Source: Lactobacillus sp. W8174 (GTDB taxonomy: Bacteria; Bacillota; Bacilli; Lactobacillales; Lactobacillaceae). Taken from it: a DNA stretch of 64,000 nt. The notes below the pieces were generated by a model. The model had not been told where the DNA came from and searched no databases. It worked only from the letters and a program-made list of their open reading frames with translations. Shown piece after piece: positions 54,027 through 63,698 of this stretch. Made by a program: the position numbers and the translations under genes. Within the stretch, counting starts at the first letter, position 1; each line of letters begins with the position of its first letter. Location of the stretch: the NCBI RefSeq assembly GCF_016100975.1, contig NZ_JACFRN010000006.1:1-64000 (forward strand), written 5' to 3'.

Positions 54027-54602
54027 CTAATCGAGCAATGTTTGTCGCATTTTTTGCGCCAGACGTGAGCGTGCTCTTGATAAAGTTATTTTACTAATTT
54101 TTAATTTCTCGATAACATCTTTTTGTTTTATTACACCCAGTCCTATTAACAATGCATTGGTCTCTAAACTAGACAACCTGCCAGTTAAAATAGCAATATT
54201 TTCACTTAAAGGAATTTCTGGTATTGAAACAAATGATTTATCTAATGGTAATAAATTATTTTTCTTGGCTGTTTCTAGCGAAACTGATTGTTTTAACGCC
54301 TGCCTGCGGTAGGCATTATCATATCTCACAAGTGAGCGCGCATGATTAATCAGTCGTGTTTTAAAATAGCTGCCAAATTTTCCTTTATTTAAGTCAAAAC
54401 TTTGCGCCGAAGCATGACAAATAATCATTGCATCCTGTTCCCAATCTTGATTGTCATAATAGCGCACATGATACATGCCCTTCACTTTGTTAATCAACGG
54501 CTTATATCGAAAACATAAATTTAATAAAGCTTCATCCTCACCATTTTTTATTTGCCTAATAAGTTCCGCCTCACTTTTAATATTTATTTCAGTATTCTTC
54601 AT
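54027..54602 (-). CDS. sigH: RNA polymerase sigma factor, SigH-like
   Basis: A 191-residue protein with sigma-70 family layout: a region 2 (YKPLINKVKGMYHVRYYDNQDWEQDAMIICHASAQSFDLNKGKFGSYFKTRLINHARSL) and a C-terminal helix-turn-helix (region 4, VIKQKDVIEKLKISKITLSRARSRLAQKMRQ). It lies at the sigH place of Bacillus, between rlmB and rpmG. Divergent from Bacillus SigH; competence-type control (ComX-like) is possible. Confidence 0.8.
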   Translation of the reverse strand: MKNTEINIKSEAELIRQIKNGEDEALLNLCFRYKPLINKVKGMYHVRYYDNQDWEQDAMIICHASAQSFDLNKGKFGSYFKTRLINHARSLVRYDNAYRRQALKQSVSLETAKKNNLLPLDKSFVSIPEIPLSENIAILTGRLSSLETNALLIGLGVIKQKDVIEKLKISKITLSRARSRLAQKMRQTLLD

Positions 54603-54781
54603 TTGATTTCTCCTATTTAAATTTTTATTGAAGAATACAGTAACTAAATAAGCCCAAAAATCGAACCTAAGTTCAAACTCAGCAACTATTTTTTACTGTT
54701 AGCTCGGCTGCAACAAAAAACTAAATTTGTTAAAACTGCATTAAATTAAAAAGAGAATATTATTTTATTTGGCAACAAAAA

Positions 54782-54805
54782 TACACTCTGATTAATCAGA
54801 GTGTA
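54782..54805 (-). terminator. Terminator after rlmB
   Basis: A perfect 24-base palindrome (TACACTCTGATT and its mirror), flanked by T-run on the minus strand (TTTTTG), lies 8 bases after the rlmB stop codon. Confidence 0.8.
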
Positions 54806-54812
54806 AGAAAAA

Positions 54813-55568
54813 CTATTTAAGAGGATTGCGGCTGTTAAGCATCTGATAAAGCAAAACACCCGTCGCAACACTAGCGTTCAGTGATTGCACATGGCCCACC
54901 ATAGGTAAAGTCAGCATTTGATCCATCTGCTCTTTAAGAAGGCGTGAAATTCCTTTACCTTCATTGCCGATTACCAAGACAGTTTTGCCATTACTGTTCC
55001 ACTGCCGATAATCTGTACCTGTCATATCAGTACCAAAAAGCCAATAGCCACGTTTTTTCAATATCTTCGCAGTTTGCACCAGATTATTTACCCTTGCTAC
55101 TGGCACATAATCAATTGCTCCAGTTGAAGTTTTAGCTACAACAGAAGTTAATCCGCTAGCTCTTCTTTTAGGAATGATAATGCCATCTACTCCCGTAGCA
55201 TCTGCTGTTCTCAAAATAGAGCCCAAATTATGAGGATCTTCAATTGAATCAAGCATCAGTAAAAACGGTTCGTGATTGCTGTGGTCAAATTGATCTAGCA
55301 GTTGATCCAGATCGGCATATTCAAAACTAGCTACCGTTAAAACTAATCCTTGATGATTTCCACCTTGAACCAATTTGTCTAATTTGTTTTTGGGTACCGT
55401 TTGGACAATTAACCCCTTCTGCTTAGCTAAGGTAAATACCTGATTCGCAAAATTTTCTTTAATGCCCTGCTGTAAAAATATTTTGTTGATATGATCGGCA
55501 TCTTGAGTTTTTAAATAATCCAGTCCCGCATGCCTGCCAAAAACAAAATCTTTGTCATTTGAAGTCAT
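54813..55568 (-). CDS. rlmB: 23S rRNA 2'-O-methyltransferase RlmB (SpoU family)
   Basis: A 251-residue TrmH/SpoU enzyme that methylates a guanosine ribose in 23S rRNA. It has the substrate-binding N-terminal domain (FVFGRHAGLDYL) and the knotted SPOUT domain with DPHNLGSILRTADATG, VIGNEGKGIS and LPMVGHVQSLNASVATG. It overlaps mrnC by 14 bases. Confidence 0.94.
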   Translation of the reverse strand: MTSNDKDFVFGRHAGLDYLKTQDADHINKIFLQQGIKENFANQVFTLAKQKGLIVQTVPKNKLDKLVQGGNHQGLVLTVASFEYADLDQLLDQFDHSNHEPFLLMLDSIEDPHNLGSILRTADATGVDGIIIPKRRASGLTSVVAKTSTGAIDYVPVARVNNLVQTAKILKKRGYWLFGTDMTGTDYRQWNSNGKTVLVIGNEGKGISRLLKEQMDQMLTLPMVGHVQSLNASVATGVLLYQMLNSRNPLK

Positions 55569-55998
55569 ATTCCTCTATGCCCCCATTTTCAATAGTTTTA
55601 ATACACCATTCGGTCAGCTGCTCTATACGATCTTTTTTGTTTAACAGTTCTAAGTAACCCCAAACAGCTTCAAAACCTGTAGATAACTGATAAGTAGCCA
55701 AACTGGTGTTTTTTGCTTTAGTATAGGTTTTCGAATTGCGACCGCGGTGAAAAGTTGCTACTTCATCTTCAGTAAGCAAATTTTCTTCCTGAAGCTTAGT
55801 GATTAATGCTGCCTGCGCTTTGGCCGACACATAATGAGTAGCTCTTCTTTGCAAGACTTGGGGTTTAACAATACCGCATTTAATTAAATGTCGCCTAATA
55901 AAAATTTCATAAACAGCATCACCTAGATAAGCTAATGTTTGCCCATTTAGAGTATCCGGATTAACATCACTTTCTGTCATTTTTAGAGTTTTATTCAC
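55555..55998 (-). CDS. mrnC: Mini-ribonuclease III MrnC
   Basis: A small RNase III-like protein without RNA-binding domain, needed to finish 23S r[20 protein letters not shown] (metal site) and [15 protein letters not shown] are typical. The start is probably GTG at 55998 (AAGGTGG just before, 8 bases inside the end of cysS, 147 residues); an ATG at 55980 is the alternative. Longer starts inside cysS are rejected. Confidence 0.9.
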   Translation of the reverse strand: MNKTLKMTESDVNPDTLNGQTLAYLGDAVYEIFIRRHLIKCGIVKPQVLQRRATHYVSAKAQAALITKLQEENLLTEDEVATFHRGRNSKTYTKAKNTSLATYQLSTGFEAVWGYLELLNKKDRIEQLTEWCIKTIENGGIEEYDFK

Positions 55999-57415
55999 GT
56001 AGCCACCTTGTTCCTTGTGGAGTATCTTCAACTGTAATGCCCATTTGCTTAAGTTCATCCCGCAACGCATCGCTTTGTGCCCAGTCCTTGTTTTGACGCG
56101 CTTGCTCGCGCTTTTTAATGAGCTCTTGGACCTTTTTGTCGTCGCTTTTATTATTAGCATTAACTAATTTTTGAACATCTATTCCAAAAATAGCTAACCA
56201 TTTCGTCAATAATTCTGCAGAATGGTCAAGGGCATCTTTATCTGCATTTTTAGCATTAATATTAGCATTTATTTCTGGTAATAAATCGTAAATGGCAGTT
56301 AAAGCATTCTGAACATTAAAATCATCATCCATGGCATTAATAAATTTGTGCTGAGTGTCTTGAATTTTATTGACTAAAGTTTCTGACTTTTGGCTCGTTG
56401 ATCCATCCTTAAGTCGATATTTAAGATTGTTAAGAGTATTTTTAAACCTCTGCAAAATAATTTGCGCTTGTTTTAAATTATCAGTCGAATAATTAATTTG
56501 CCTTCTGTACTGAACACTGGCCATAAAGAAGCGCAAGACTTGTGGATCAATTTTTTGCAACAAATCATGTACAGTTACAAAATTATGCAATGACTTGGAC
56601 ATTTTTTCTGCATCTGCTCCAACTGTAACAAAGCCATTATGCATCCAATAGTGAACAAACGGTTTGCCTGTTGCTGCTTCACTTTGAGCAATTTCATTTT
56701 CATGATGAGGAAATTCCAAATCTTGACCACCACCATGAATATCAATTGTTTCGCCTAAATATTTTGTAGCCATAACTGAACATTCAATATGCCAACCGGG
56801 ACGGCCCTTGCCCCAAGGAGACGCCCAAGCTATTTCATCAGGTTCCTTTTGCTTTTTCCATAAGGCAAAATCTATTGGATCTTCTTTACGTTTTTGTTCT
56901 TCTTCATTAATATGCTCAGAAGCACCCTCTTCAAGTTCTGCAATATTTTGGCTACTAAGGGCGCCATAATGCTTAAATTTTCTGGTATGAAAATATACAT
57001 CGCCATCTGACTCGTAAGCATAGCCCTTGGCAATCAATTTTTGGTTAAATTTAATAATCGCTGTGATTTCGTGAGTTGCCCGCGGATTAAGTGTTGCAGG
57101 TTCAACATTTAAAGCTGCAATATCTTCACGATATGCTTTAATGTAGCGCTCAGCTAATTCAGGCACAGTGACATTTTCAGCTTTAGCTTCAGCAATCATT
57201 TTATCGTCTACGTCAGTAAAATTAGACACAAAATTTACCCTAAAATCGCGAAATTCTAGATAGCGCCTAATGGTGTCAAAGGCAATAACGCTCCTGGCAT
57301 TACCAATGTGAATATAATTATATACCGTTGGTCCACAAACATACATTGTTACCTGACCTGGGGTTATAGGCTTAAACTCCTCTTTAGTATTAGTTAAAGT
57401 GTTATAAATTTTCAC
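55991..57415 (-). CDS. cysS: Cysteinyl-tRNA synthetase
   Basis: A 474-residue class I synthetase. HIGN ([11 protein letters not shown]) and KMSKS (EKMSKSLHN) motifs and zinc-ligand Cys ([16 protein letters not shown]) plus HHENE are present. It follows gltX after a terminator and a promoter-length gap, in the order known from Bacillus, but cysE is missing between them. Confidence 0.97.
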   Translation of the reverse strand: MKIYNTLTNTKEEFKPITPGQVTMYVCGPTVYNYIHIGNARSVIAFDTIRRYLEFRDFRVNFVSNFTDVDDKMIAEAKAENVTVPELAERYIKAYREDIAALNVEPATLNPRATHEITAIIKFNQKLIAKGYAYESDGDVYFHTRKFKHYGALSSQNIAELEEGASEHINEEEQKRKEDPIDFALWKKQKEPDEIAWASPWGKGRPGWHIECSVMATKYLGETIDIHGGGQDLEFPHHENEIAQSEAATGKPFVHYWMHNGFVTVGADAEKMSKSLHNFVTVHDLLQKIDPQVLRFFMASVQYRRQINYSTDNLKQAQIILQRFKNTLNNLKYRLKDGSTSQKSETLVNKIQDTQHKFINAMDDDFNVQNALTAIYDLLPEINANINAKNADKDALDHSAELLTKWLAIFGIDVQKLVNANNKSDDKKVQELIKKREQARQNKDWAQSDALRDELKQMGITVEDTPQGTRWLRE

Positions 57416-57539
57416 TGTGGCTAACTGACCTTTCTAAATTCTATATCTTAATTTTACCAGAAACCTTAATCAATTTTTTCAACGAAAAGTTTGCTATCTT
57501 GTTTTTTTACTATAATCTGAGTTTGTTCAACCGCAAGTT

Positions 57540-57586
57540 AAAACAGCGTATTACTCCCATCCAATAATAGAATAATACGCTGTTTT
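57540..57586 (-). terminator. Terminator after gltX
   Basis: AAAACAGCGTATTA (57540-57553) and TAATACGCTGTTTT (57573-57586), a perfect 14-base stem with an 19-base loop, lie 5 bases after the gltX stop codon. Confidence 0.8.
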
Positions 57587-57591
57587 GATAA

Positions 57592-59091
57592 CTATAAGCC
57601 GTTTTCACTCATTTGCTTGAGAGTTAAATCTAAATGCTCTAACACACGCTTTTTGCCTAAAAGCTCCATAGCTTCACCGATTCCTGGTCCTACCATTGAC
57701 CTGGTAGTAGCAATTCTAATCGGCATGAACAAGCGTCTACCTTTAATTCCTGTTGCCTTACGAGTTGCTTGCACAGCATTCATTATTTGGGGAGCAGTAA
57801 ACCGTGGAATCAAATCAATTTGCTGTTTAAATTCCTCAATTACTGGTCTAGCCTCATCTTTGCGAATTTCTGCAATTTCTTTTTCACTCAAGTTTTTAGG
57901 AGCATTAAAGAAAATTTTTGCCAAGTCAACAATTTGCCTGGTATATGACATTTGAACAGAATAGATGTTAACTAATTGTCTGACCCACTCCATTTTTTCT
58001 GGATTAGGATCTTTTTCAACCAAGCCTGCTTCTTGCAAGTTGTTAAGTGCTAAATCTAAAAGCGTATCACGATCAGCCTTTTTAATATACTGGTTGTTAA
58101 TCCACTCCAACTTTTTCTGATCAAAAGCAGCAGGAGAATTAGATAATCTTGCCGGATCAAATTGTTTAATTAACTCACGTTGGCTGAAAATTTCGCTTTC
58201 ACCTACCGGAGACCAACCTAATAATGTAATGAAGTTAAACATTGCATCAGGCAGATAACCTAGGTCTCTGTATTGCTCAATGAATTGTAAAACAGATTCA
58301 TCACGTTTTGAAAGTTTTTTACCGGTCTCCGCATTAATAATTAAAGTCATGTGACCAAATTTTGGTGGCTCCCAACCTAATGCTTCATAAACTGCAAGCT
58401 GTTTAGGCGTGTTTGAAACGTGATCATCTCCACGCAAAACGTGAGTAATTTTCATCAGGTGATCATCAATTACCACTGCAAAGTTGTAAGTAGGCATGCC
58501 ATCGCGCTTTTGAATGACAAAATCACCACCGATGGTATCAGACTCAAAACTAAGATGCCCCTTGACAATATCATCCCAAGAATATGTTTCCATTTCAGGA
58601 ATATGAATACGAACAACCGGTTTTAAGCCCTTGGCCTTTGCCTGCTCTTGCTTTTCAGCAATCTCATCTGCCGTCATTCCCTCATATTCATACGTGTAGT
58701 GAGGTGCAATGCCCATTGCCCGTTGTTCTTCACGCTGCTCTTCTAATTCTTCCTCAGTTTTATAAGAGTAATAAGCTTTACCCTCGTCAACCAGCTGCTT
58801 AATATATTTATTATAGATGTCTTTTCTTTCAGACTGGCGATATGGACCATAATCGCCACCCTTGTCAGGTCCTTCATCCCAATCAATACCAAGCCAGTGT
58901 AAGTTTTCCATTTGCGACTCTGAACCGCCTGCAACATTACGCTTCTGGTCAGTATCCTCAATTCTTAAGACAAAAGTTCCTTTATTATGACGCGCAAATA
59001 AATAATTAAATAGCGCAGTTCGTGCATTTCCAATGTGTAGGTGCCCTGTTGGACTTGGGGCATACCTTACCCGAATTTTTTGTTTAACCAA
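57592..59091 (-). CDS. gltX: Glutamyl-tRNA synthetase
   Basis: A 499-residue class I synthetase. [20 protein letters not shown] and KKLSKRDES are the HIGH and KMSKS motifs. In lactobacilli this enzyme usually also charges tRNA-Gln with Glu, which GatCAB then converts; I see no glutaminyl-tRNA synthetase here to judge. Confidence 0.97.
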   Translation of the reverse strand: MVKQKIRVRYAPSPTGHLHIGNARTALFNYLFARHNKGTFVLRIEDTDQKRNVAGGSESQMENLHWLGIDWDEGPDKGGDYGPYRQSERKDIYNKYIKQLVDEGKAYYSYKTEEELEEQREEQRAMGIAPHYTYEYEGMTADEIAEKQEQAKAKGLKPVVRIHIPEMETYSWDDIVKGHLSFESDTIGGDFVIQKRDGMPTYNFAVVIDDHLMKITHVLRGDDHVSNTPKQLAVYEALGWEPPKFGHMTLIINAETGKKLSKRDESVLQFIEQYRDLGYLPDAMFNFITLLGWSPVGESEIFSQRELIKQFDPARLSNSPAAFDQKKLEWINNQYIKKADRDTLLDLALNNLQEAGLVEKDPNPEKMEWVRQLVNIYSVQMSYTRQIVDLAKIFFNAPKNLSEKEIAEIRKDEARPVIEEFKQQIDLIPRFTAPQIMNAVQATRKATGIKGRRLFMPIRIATTRSMVGPGIGEAMELLGKKRVLEHLDLTLKQMSENGL

Positions 59092-59164
59092 AATTTATGC
59101 CTCTTTCAAAAGTAAATATAAACAATTTAAGTTTACCCGTAATAGCAAAAAAGTTCAATGTTCA

Positions 59165-60541
59165 TCAGCCTAAAACTAGTTTTAAGGCTTGCGGAATACT
59201 TGAAACGGGAATAACTTCAATGCCAGCGTTCTTTAGACTTGCACGCATATTGTGCTTCGGAATAAAAATACGCTTAAAACCGGTTTTAGCAGCTTCTTTA
59301 ATCCGTGCATCTATTTGATTAACACGTCGAACCTCACCGGTTAAACCAACTTCACCAACAAAACAGTCAGTTGGAAAAATTTCCTGATTTTTATAACTGG
59401 ATGCAATAGCCATGACGACAGCTAAGTCAACTGCCGGTTCGTTCAAGCGAATTCCCCCAGTGGCAGTTAGATAAACGTCTTGATTTTGCAACATCAAGTT
59501 GCCTCTTTTTTCCAAGACAGCTAGCAATAGTCCAGCTCTATTGTAGTCAATCCCCGAAGTGGTTCTTTTGGCATAACCAAAAGCAGTCGGTGTCACTAAA
59601 GCTTGAATTTCCGCCAAAATTGGCCTTGTTCCTTCAAGCGATACTACTATCGCCGAACCGGTAGATTTGGGCAACCGTTCATCTAAGAATACGGCTGAAG
59701 GATTAGTAACTTCTTTTAAACCTTTGTTAACCATTTCGAACATGCCGATTTCATTGGCAGCACCAAACCTGTTTTTCACTGAATGTAAAATACGGTAGGC
59801 ATGATGTTCATAACCCTCAAAATAAAGAACAGTATCTACCATGTGCTCTAGTATTTTGGGACCGGCAATCGCGCCTTCTTTTGTAACATGGCCAATAACA
59901 AAAACGGTAATAGCATCCATTTTGGCAATCTTCATTAGTTCACTAGTAACTTCTCTTACCTGTGAAGCTGATCCCGTCATTGAGTCTAAGCTTGGTTCAT
60001 TCATTGTCTGAATTGAGTCAATGACAACAAAATCGGGCTCTAGCTCGGAAATTTGCTGACGGATGTCTTCCATGTCTGTTTCAGGATAAAGCATCATATC
60101 ATTAGCTGGCAGTCCTAAACGGTCAGCCCGGAGTTTAATCTGATTAGCTGATTCTTCCCCCGAAACATACAGCACTTTATATTGATTTGCAAGTTCGCTC
60201 ATAATTTGCAACATTAAAGTTGACTTGCCAATGCCAGGATCGCCACCGATCAAGACTAAAGAACCGGGAACGATCCCTCCGCCTAAAACTCTGTTAAGTT
60301 CTTCCATACTGGTTTGTATACGTTCTTCTTTTTCTGCCTTAACATTTCCTAATTTGACCGGTTCACTAATTCCAGTTTTCTTAATTAGCCTGCTGGGACT
60401 GCCCTTAGTTGAACGGCTTTGCACTGCTTCAGTTTCTTTTTCAAATTGATTCCAAGCACCGCAATTGGGACAGCGCCCTAAATAACTAGCGGAAATATAA
60501 CCACAAGAACGACATTTATATTTTGTTTTTAGTTTTGCCAT
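59165..60541 (-). CDS. radA: DNA repair protein RadA
   Basis: A 458-residue RecA-like helicase. Zinc finger CRSCGYISASYLGRCPNC at the N-terminus, Walker A GGDPGIGKST (about 99-108), the KNRFG motif (SVKNRFGAANEIGMFEM) and the C-terminal Lon-like domain are visible. It is 1 base after dut. Confidence 0.97.
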   Translation of the reverse strand: MAKLKTKYKCRSCGYISASYLGRCPNCGAWNQFEKETEAVQSRSTKGSPSRLIKKTGISEPVKLGNVKAEKEERIQTSMEELNRVLGGGIVPGSLVLIGGDPGIGKSTLMLQIMSELANQYKVLYVSGEESANQIKLRADRLGLPANDMMLYPETDMEDIRQQISELEPDFVVIDSIQTMNEPSLDSMTGSASQVREVTSELMKIAKMDAITVFVIGHVTKEGAIAGPKILEHMVDTVLYFEGYEHHAYRILHSVKNRFGAANEIGMFEMVNKGLKEVTNPSAVFLDERLPKSTGSAIVVSLEGTRPILAEIQALVTPTAFGYAKRTTSGIDYNRAGLLLAVLEKRGNLMLQNQDVYLTATGGIRLNEPAVDLAVVMAIASSYKNQEIFPTDCFVGEVGLTGEVRRVNQIDARIKEAAKTGFKRIFIPKHNMRASLKNAGIEVIPVSSIPQALKLVLG

Positions 60542-61093
60542 TTAGCTTCCCTTCTTATTTGTGGAACCAAAGCCATTTATTCTTTGTCTGTCAATAGGCA
60601 CATCATTATCAGTTTTTAAATAATGAACAAAAATTCCCTGACCGATTCGGTCACCTTGATGAATCTGGATAGGTCTTACGCCATAGTTAATTAATTGAAC
60701 AAAGATTTCGCCTTCATTAGCATCATTATTATAATAATCGGAATCAATGACACCGACCCCATTTGGAAGTGCAAGGTTTCTTTTAAAAGTATTTGATGAA
60801 CGATTTGCCAGCAATAATACCTCGTCCTCAGGCATATATGCTTTCACTCCTGTGGGAATCAAGAACGGTTTAAGTACATGTTCAGCCATTTCATAATCTT
60901 GTTCGTATAGTTGGTGACCATTACGGATCAACCTAAAAATACGGACAAAATTAAGCCGCCAAATACTGGGAATTAATACATCTTTTGCTGCAGCTAAGTC
61001 ATAGCCTGCACTGGCAATCGTTTGTCTTCTTGGTAAAGTAACATTTTTATTTTTATATTTAGATACAATTTCAAAGCCCCGAATCTTTTCCAT
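60542..61093 (-). CDS. dut: dUTP diphosphatase with an internal insertion
   Basis: A 183-residue trimeric dUTPase. Motifs are in order: SAGYDLAAAKD (I), NRSSNTFKRN (II), GVIDSDYYNND (III), GDRIGQGIF (IV) and RINGFGSTN (V). Between motifs I and II there is a stretch of about 35 extra residues (SIWRLNFVRIFRLIRNGHQL ... MAEHV), while the standard enzyme is about 145-150 long. The start at 61093 follows AAAGGAG; the longer frame is rejected. Confidence 0.92.
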   Translation of the reverse strand: MEKIRGFEIVSKYKNKNVTLPRRQTIASAGYDLAAAKDVLIPSIWRLNFVRIFRLIRNGHQLYEQDYEMAEHVLKPFLIPTGVKAYMPEDEVLLLANRSSNTFKRNLALPNGVGVIDSDYYNNDANEGEIFVQLINYGVRPIQIHQGDRIGQGIFVHYLKTDNDVPIDRQRINGFGSTNKKGS

Positions 61094-61134
61094 GTTATCT
61101 CCTTTAAAACTTTTAAACACTATTTTACATTAAA

Positions 61135-61164
61135 TTGCAGATATTATCTGAAATCTTATATAAT
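61135..61164 (+). promoter_or_regulatory. Promoter of the GNAT-like gene
   Basis: TTGCAG (61135-61140) and a perfect TATAAT (61159-61164) are 18 bases apart on the plus strand, 38 bases before the 61202 start codon. Confidence 0.75.
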
Positions 61165-61201
61165 TAGGTACGTAAAATTTTTACTTTTGAAGGGAGAATA
61201 A

Positions 61202-61516
61202 ATGTTTAATATAGATGATCCCCACCAATTTTTTCGCGAAGACGATGATAATGGGGAAATGGTTTATAGCTGGACAATGGATAAAATTGAGCGTAAAGAT
61301 GCTACAGTTTGGATTATGAATCACTTCTTTATCAATCCCAAAATGGATAGCAAAAAGATTTTACATGATCAAATGAAAATAGTAATGTTTATTGCTCAAA
61401 AATCTCATCTGCGAGTTTGGCCGCTTGATCCTTTAGTTATTAATTACTTTAATGATCATCCAGATTTTGAATCAATTTGGTATCATCAACCAAGTCCAAA
61501 AAACGGCTCTATCTAG
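61202..61516 (+). CDS. Small GNAT-like protein (YjdJ type)
   Basis: A 104-residue protein with the length and pattern of the YjdJ-type short N-acetyltransferases (central HHFF-type strand, then a helix and a Trp-Pro-Leu-Asp-Pro turn: LRVWPLDPLVINYFNDHPDFESIWY). GAAGGGAG precedes the ATG. The acetyl-CoA motif is weak, so a function as acetyltransferase is only a family guess. Confidence 0.6.
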   Translation: MFNIDDPHQFFREDDDNGEMVYSWTMDKIERKDATVWIMNHFFINPKMDSKKILHDQMKIVMFIAQKSHLRVWPLDPLVINYFNDHPDFESIWYHQPSPKNGSI

Positions 61517-61582
61517 TATTGAAAGATTAAATAAGTAAAGTAAAAACAAATACTTTTTTAACAATAATTAAATTTTCAGAGA

Positions 61583-61611
61583 TAGACTACTTTAACAAGA
61601 TAAGCTAAAAT
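61583..61611 (+). promoter_or_regulatory. pepC promoter
   Basis: TAGACT (61583-61588) and TAAAAT (61606-61611) are 17 bases apart, about 34 bases before the pepC start codon. Confidence 0.45.
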
Positions 61612-61644
61612 AGTATTAATTTGTTTAAGGAGGATCAATTTTAT

Positions 61645-62991
61645 ATGACAAAAGAAATTACAAGTGCAGCCATTGATGATTTCACAAAAGATCTATCAAA
61701 TCATGCTGGTATTAATATTGCCAGTCATGCTGCCCAAGAAAATGGCATCTATAAGGCTAGTCAAAACCTGCAATCTAAGATTGACTTAACACCAACCTTT
61801 TCAGTAGAAATCAATACTGGCAAGCCAGCTGATCAAAAGCAGTCAGGTCGTTGCTGGATGTTCTCTGCATTAAATACTATGCGTCACCCAATCCAAAAGG
61901 AATATAAGATTAAGGATTTTGAATTATCACAAAATTACACTAATTTCTGGGATAAATTTGAAAAATCAAACTTTTTCTTTGAAAATGTGATTGCTTCAGC
62001 CAAGAAACCACTCGGTGACCGTAAAGTTAGCTTCTTGTTTGCTACACCGCAACAAGACGGTGGTCAATGGGACATGCTTTGTGGACTAGTAGAGAAATAC
62101 GGAATCGTACCTAAGTCAGTTTATCCAGAAACCGCTAATTCCAATAATTCAAGTGCTTTAAATGATACTTTAAATACCCTTTTGCGTAAAGATGGCTTAG
62201 AATTACGCAATTTAGTCAACGCTGGCAAGTCAGAAGATGAAGTTGAGCAACGCAAGAATGACTTTTTAAACGAAGTCTTCCGCATTTTGGCTATTTCATT
62301 AGGAATTCCGCCAAAGAAATTTGACTTTGAATATAAAGATGATGATGGTAACTATCACCGTGAAGCAGGAATTACGCCTAAAGAGTTCTTTGATAAATTC
62401 GTAGGCATGAATTTGGAAGATCACGTTTCAATCATTAATTCACCTACAGATGATAAGCCATACCATAAAGTATTTTCAGTTGAATATTTAGGTAACGTTG
62501 TTGGCGGTCGGCAAGTTCGCCATCTTAACGTCAAAATTTCTGAAATGAAAGACCTGATTATTAAACAACTTAAAGCTGGTGAAGTTGTTTGGTTTGGTTC
62601 AAATGTTGGTAAAGATTCAGAAAGACAACTTGGTTTGCTAGATACAGATATTTACAAGCGCGATGAGCTATTTGACGTTGACTTTTCAATGTCAAAAGCA
62701 GATATGCTTGATTCCAGTGAAAGTATGATGGATCACGCTATGGTTATCACTGGCGTTGATTTAGTTGATGACAAGCCTACTAAATGGAAGATTGAAAACT
62801 CTTGGGGAGAAAAGCCTGGCTTTAAAGGTTACTTTGTCATGAGCGATTCCTGGTTTGACAGTTTTGTTTACCAAGCAGTTATCAACAAGAAATTCTTGTC
62901 TGATGACTTAAAGAAAGCTTTTGATGAAGGTGCTAAAGACCCAATTCAATTATTACCATGGGATCCAATGGGTGCGTTAGCTTTTAAATAA
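61645..62991 (+). CDS. pepC: Aminopeptidase C (bleomycin hydrolase family)
   Basis: A 449-residue C1B thiol aminopeptidase of the cytoplasm. Catalytic Cys in QSGRCWMFSALN, His in MDHAMVITGV and Asn in KIENSWGE are present, and the C-terminus ends Phe-Lys. The start at 61645 (MTKEITSAA) follows AAGGAGG; the open frame 8 codons upstream includes the ribosome site and is rejected. With Pcp it serves the use of milk or plant peptides. Confidence 0.95.
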   Translation: MTKEITSAAIDDFTKDLSNHAGINIASHAAQENGIYKASQNLQSKIDLTPTFSVEINTGKPADQKQSGRCWMFSALNTMRHPIQKEYKIKDFELSQNYTNFWDKFEKSNFFFENVIASAKKPLGDRKVSFLFATPQQDGGQWDMLCGLVEKYGIVPKSVYPETANSNNSSALNDTLNTLLRKDGLELRNLVNAGKSEDEVEQRKNDFLNEVFRILAISLGIPPKKFDFEYKDDDGNYHREAGITPKEFFDKFVGMNLEDHVSIINSPTDDKPYHKVFSVEYLGNVVGGRQVRHLNVKISEMKDLIIKQLKAGEVVWFGSNVGKDSERQLGLLDTDIYKRDELFDVDFSMSKADMLDSSESMMDHAMVITGVDLVDDKPTKWKIENSWGEKPGFKGYFVMSDSWFDSFVYQAVINKKFLSDDLKKAFDEGAKDPIQLLPWDPMGALAFK

Positions 62992-63024
62992 GATTATTAG
63001 TTAATATAAAATTAGTTTAATTAT

Positions 63025-63060
63025 AAAACAGCATTGGGAAATTTTCCCAATGCTGTTTTT
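63025..63060. terminator. Bidirectional terminator after pepC
   Basis: AAAACAGCATTGGGAAA and TTTCCCAATGCTGTTTT are a perfect 17-base stem with a one-base centre, with T-run after it, between pepC and the convergent ABC gene. Confidence 0.85.
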
Positions 63061-63089
63061 ATTAGTTTGAACAAATATTTAAAACTATT

Positions 63090-63689
63090 TTATTCGTCTT
63101 GCAGTATTCCATGATGCAATATGAATCGACGATCATAATGAAGCTCATTAATTTGATCATGGCTGGCAACTACCACGATTTTATTTTGCTGTTTTAATTT
63201 TTTCAACATGGCCACAAATAAGCTAATACTCTCCTGATCAATTCCACGAGTTGGTTCATCCAGCAAAATGATATTTTGGTTTTCCATCACAGCTTGAATA
63301 ATACCAACCTTTTGTCTCATGCCAACAGAGTACTTAGCTATTGGTTCTGGATCATCTGGATCAAGCATAAAATATCTTAGTAATCCTCTGACTTCTTTTT
63401 CATTAAACCGTTTATTAAGATTAGCCAGAAAATGAAGATTGGACATTGCCGATTCATATTCTAAAAAATCAGGATTTTCAATTAATGCCCCTACAACATC
63501 ATTTTCACCCAGCCTAATTTCACCACTGTCTGCCTCTAATAAACCGGTAATAATTTTAAAAATGGTGGACTTTCCAGAACCATTAATACCAGAGATATGA
63601 ATCAGCTCACCTGGCTTAGCCAGCAAAGATACGTCTTTTAAAACCAGCTTCTGACCGAAAGATTTTTTTATTTGCTTAAGCTCTAACAT
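63090..63689 (-). CDS. ABC transporter ATP-binding protein
   Basis: A 199-residue ATPase. Walker A GINGSGKST (about 34-42), signature YSVGMRQKV, Walker B IILLDEPTRGID and ASHD are present. It resembles the ATPase at 23509 in size and signature (YSLGMKQKL), and sits next to a membrane protein that continues outside the window. Confidence 0.88.
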   Translation of the reverse strand: MLELKQIKKSFGQKLVLKDVSLLAKPGELIHISGINGSGKSTIFKIITGLLEADSGEIRLGENDVVGALIENPDFLEYESAMSNLHFLANLNKRFNEKEVRGLLRYFMLDPDDPEPIAKYSVGMRQKVGIIQAVMENQNIILLDEPTRGIDQESISLFVAMLKKLKQQNKIVVVASHDQINELHYDRRFILHHGILQDE

Positions 63690-63698
63690 TATTTCTCC

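Noticed and set aside
54782-54805. A perfect 24-base palindrome as a special operator
   Set aside because: It lies 8 bases after rlmB and is followed by T's on the minus strand, so an ordinary terminator explains it.
57416-57591. T-box riboswitch before cysS
   Set aside because: The gap holds only the gltX terminator and no T-box sequence or specifier hairpin.
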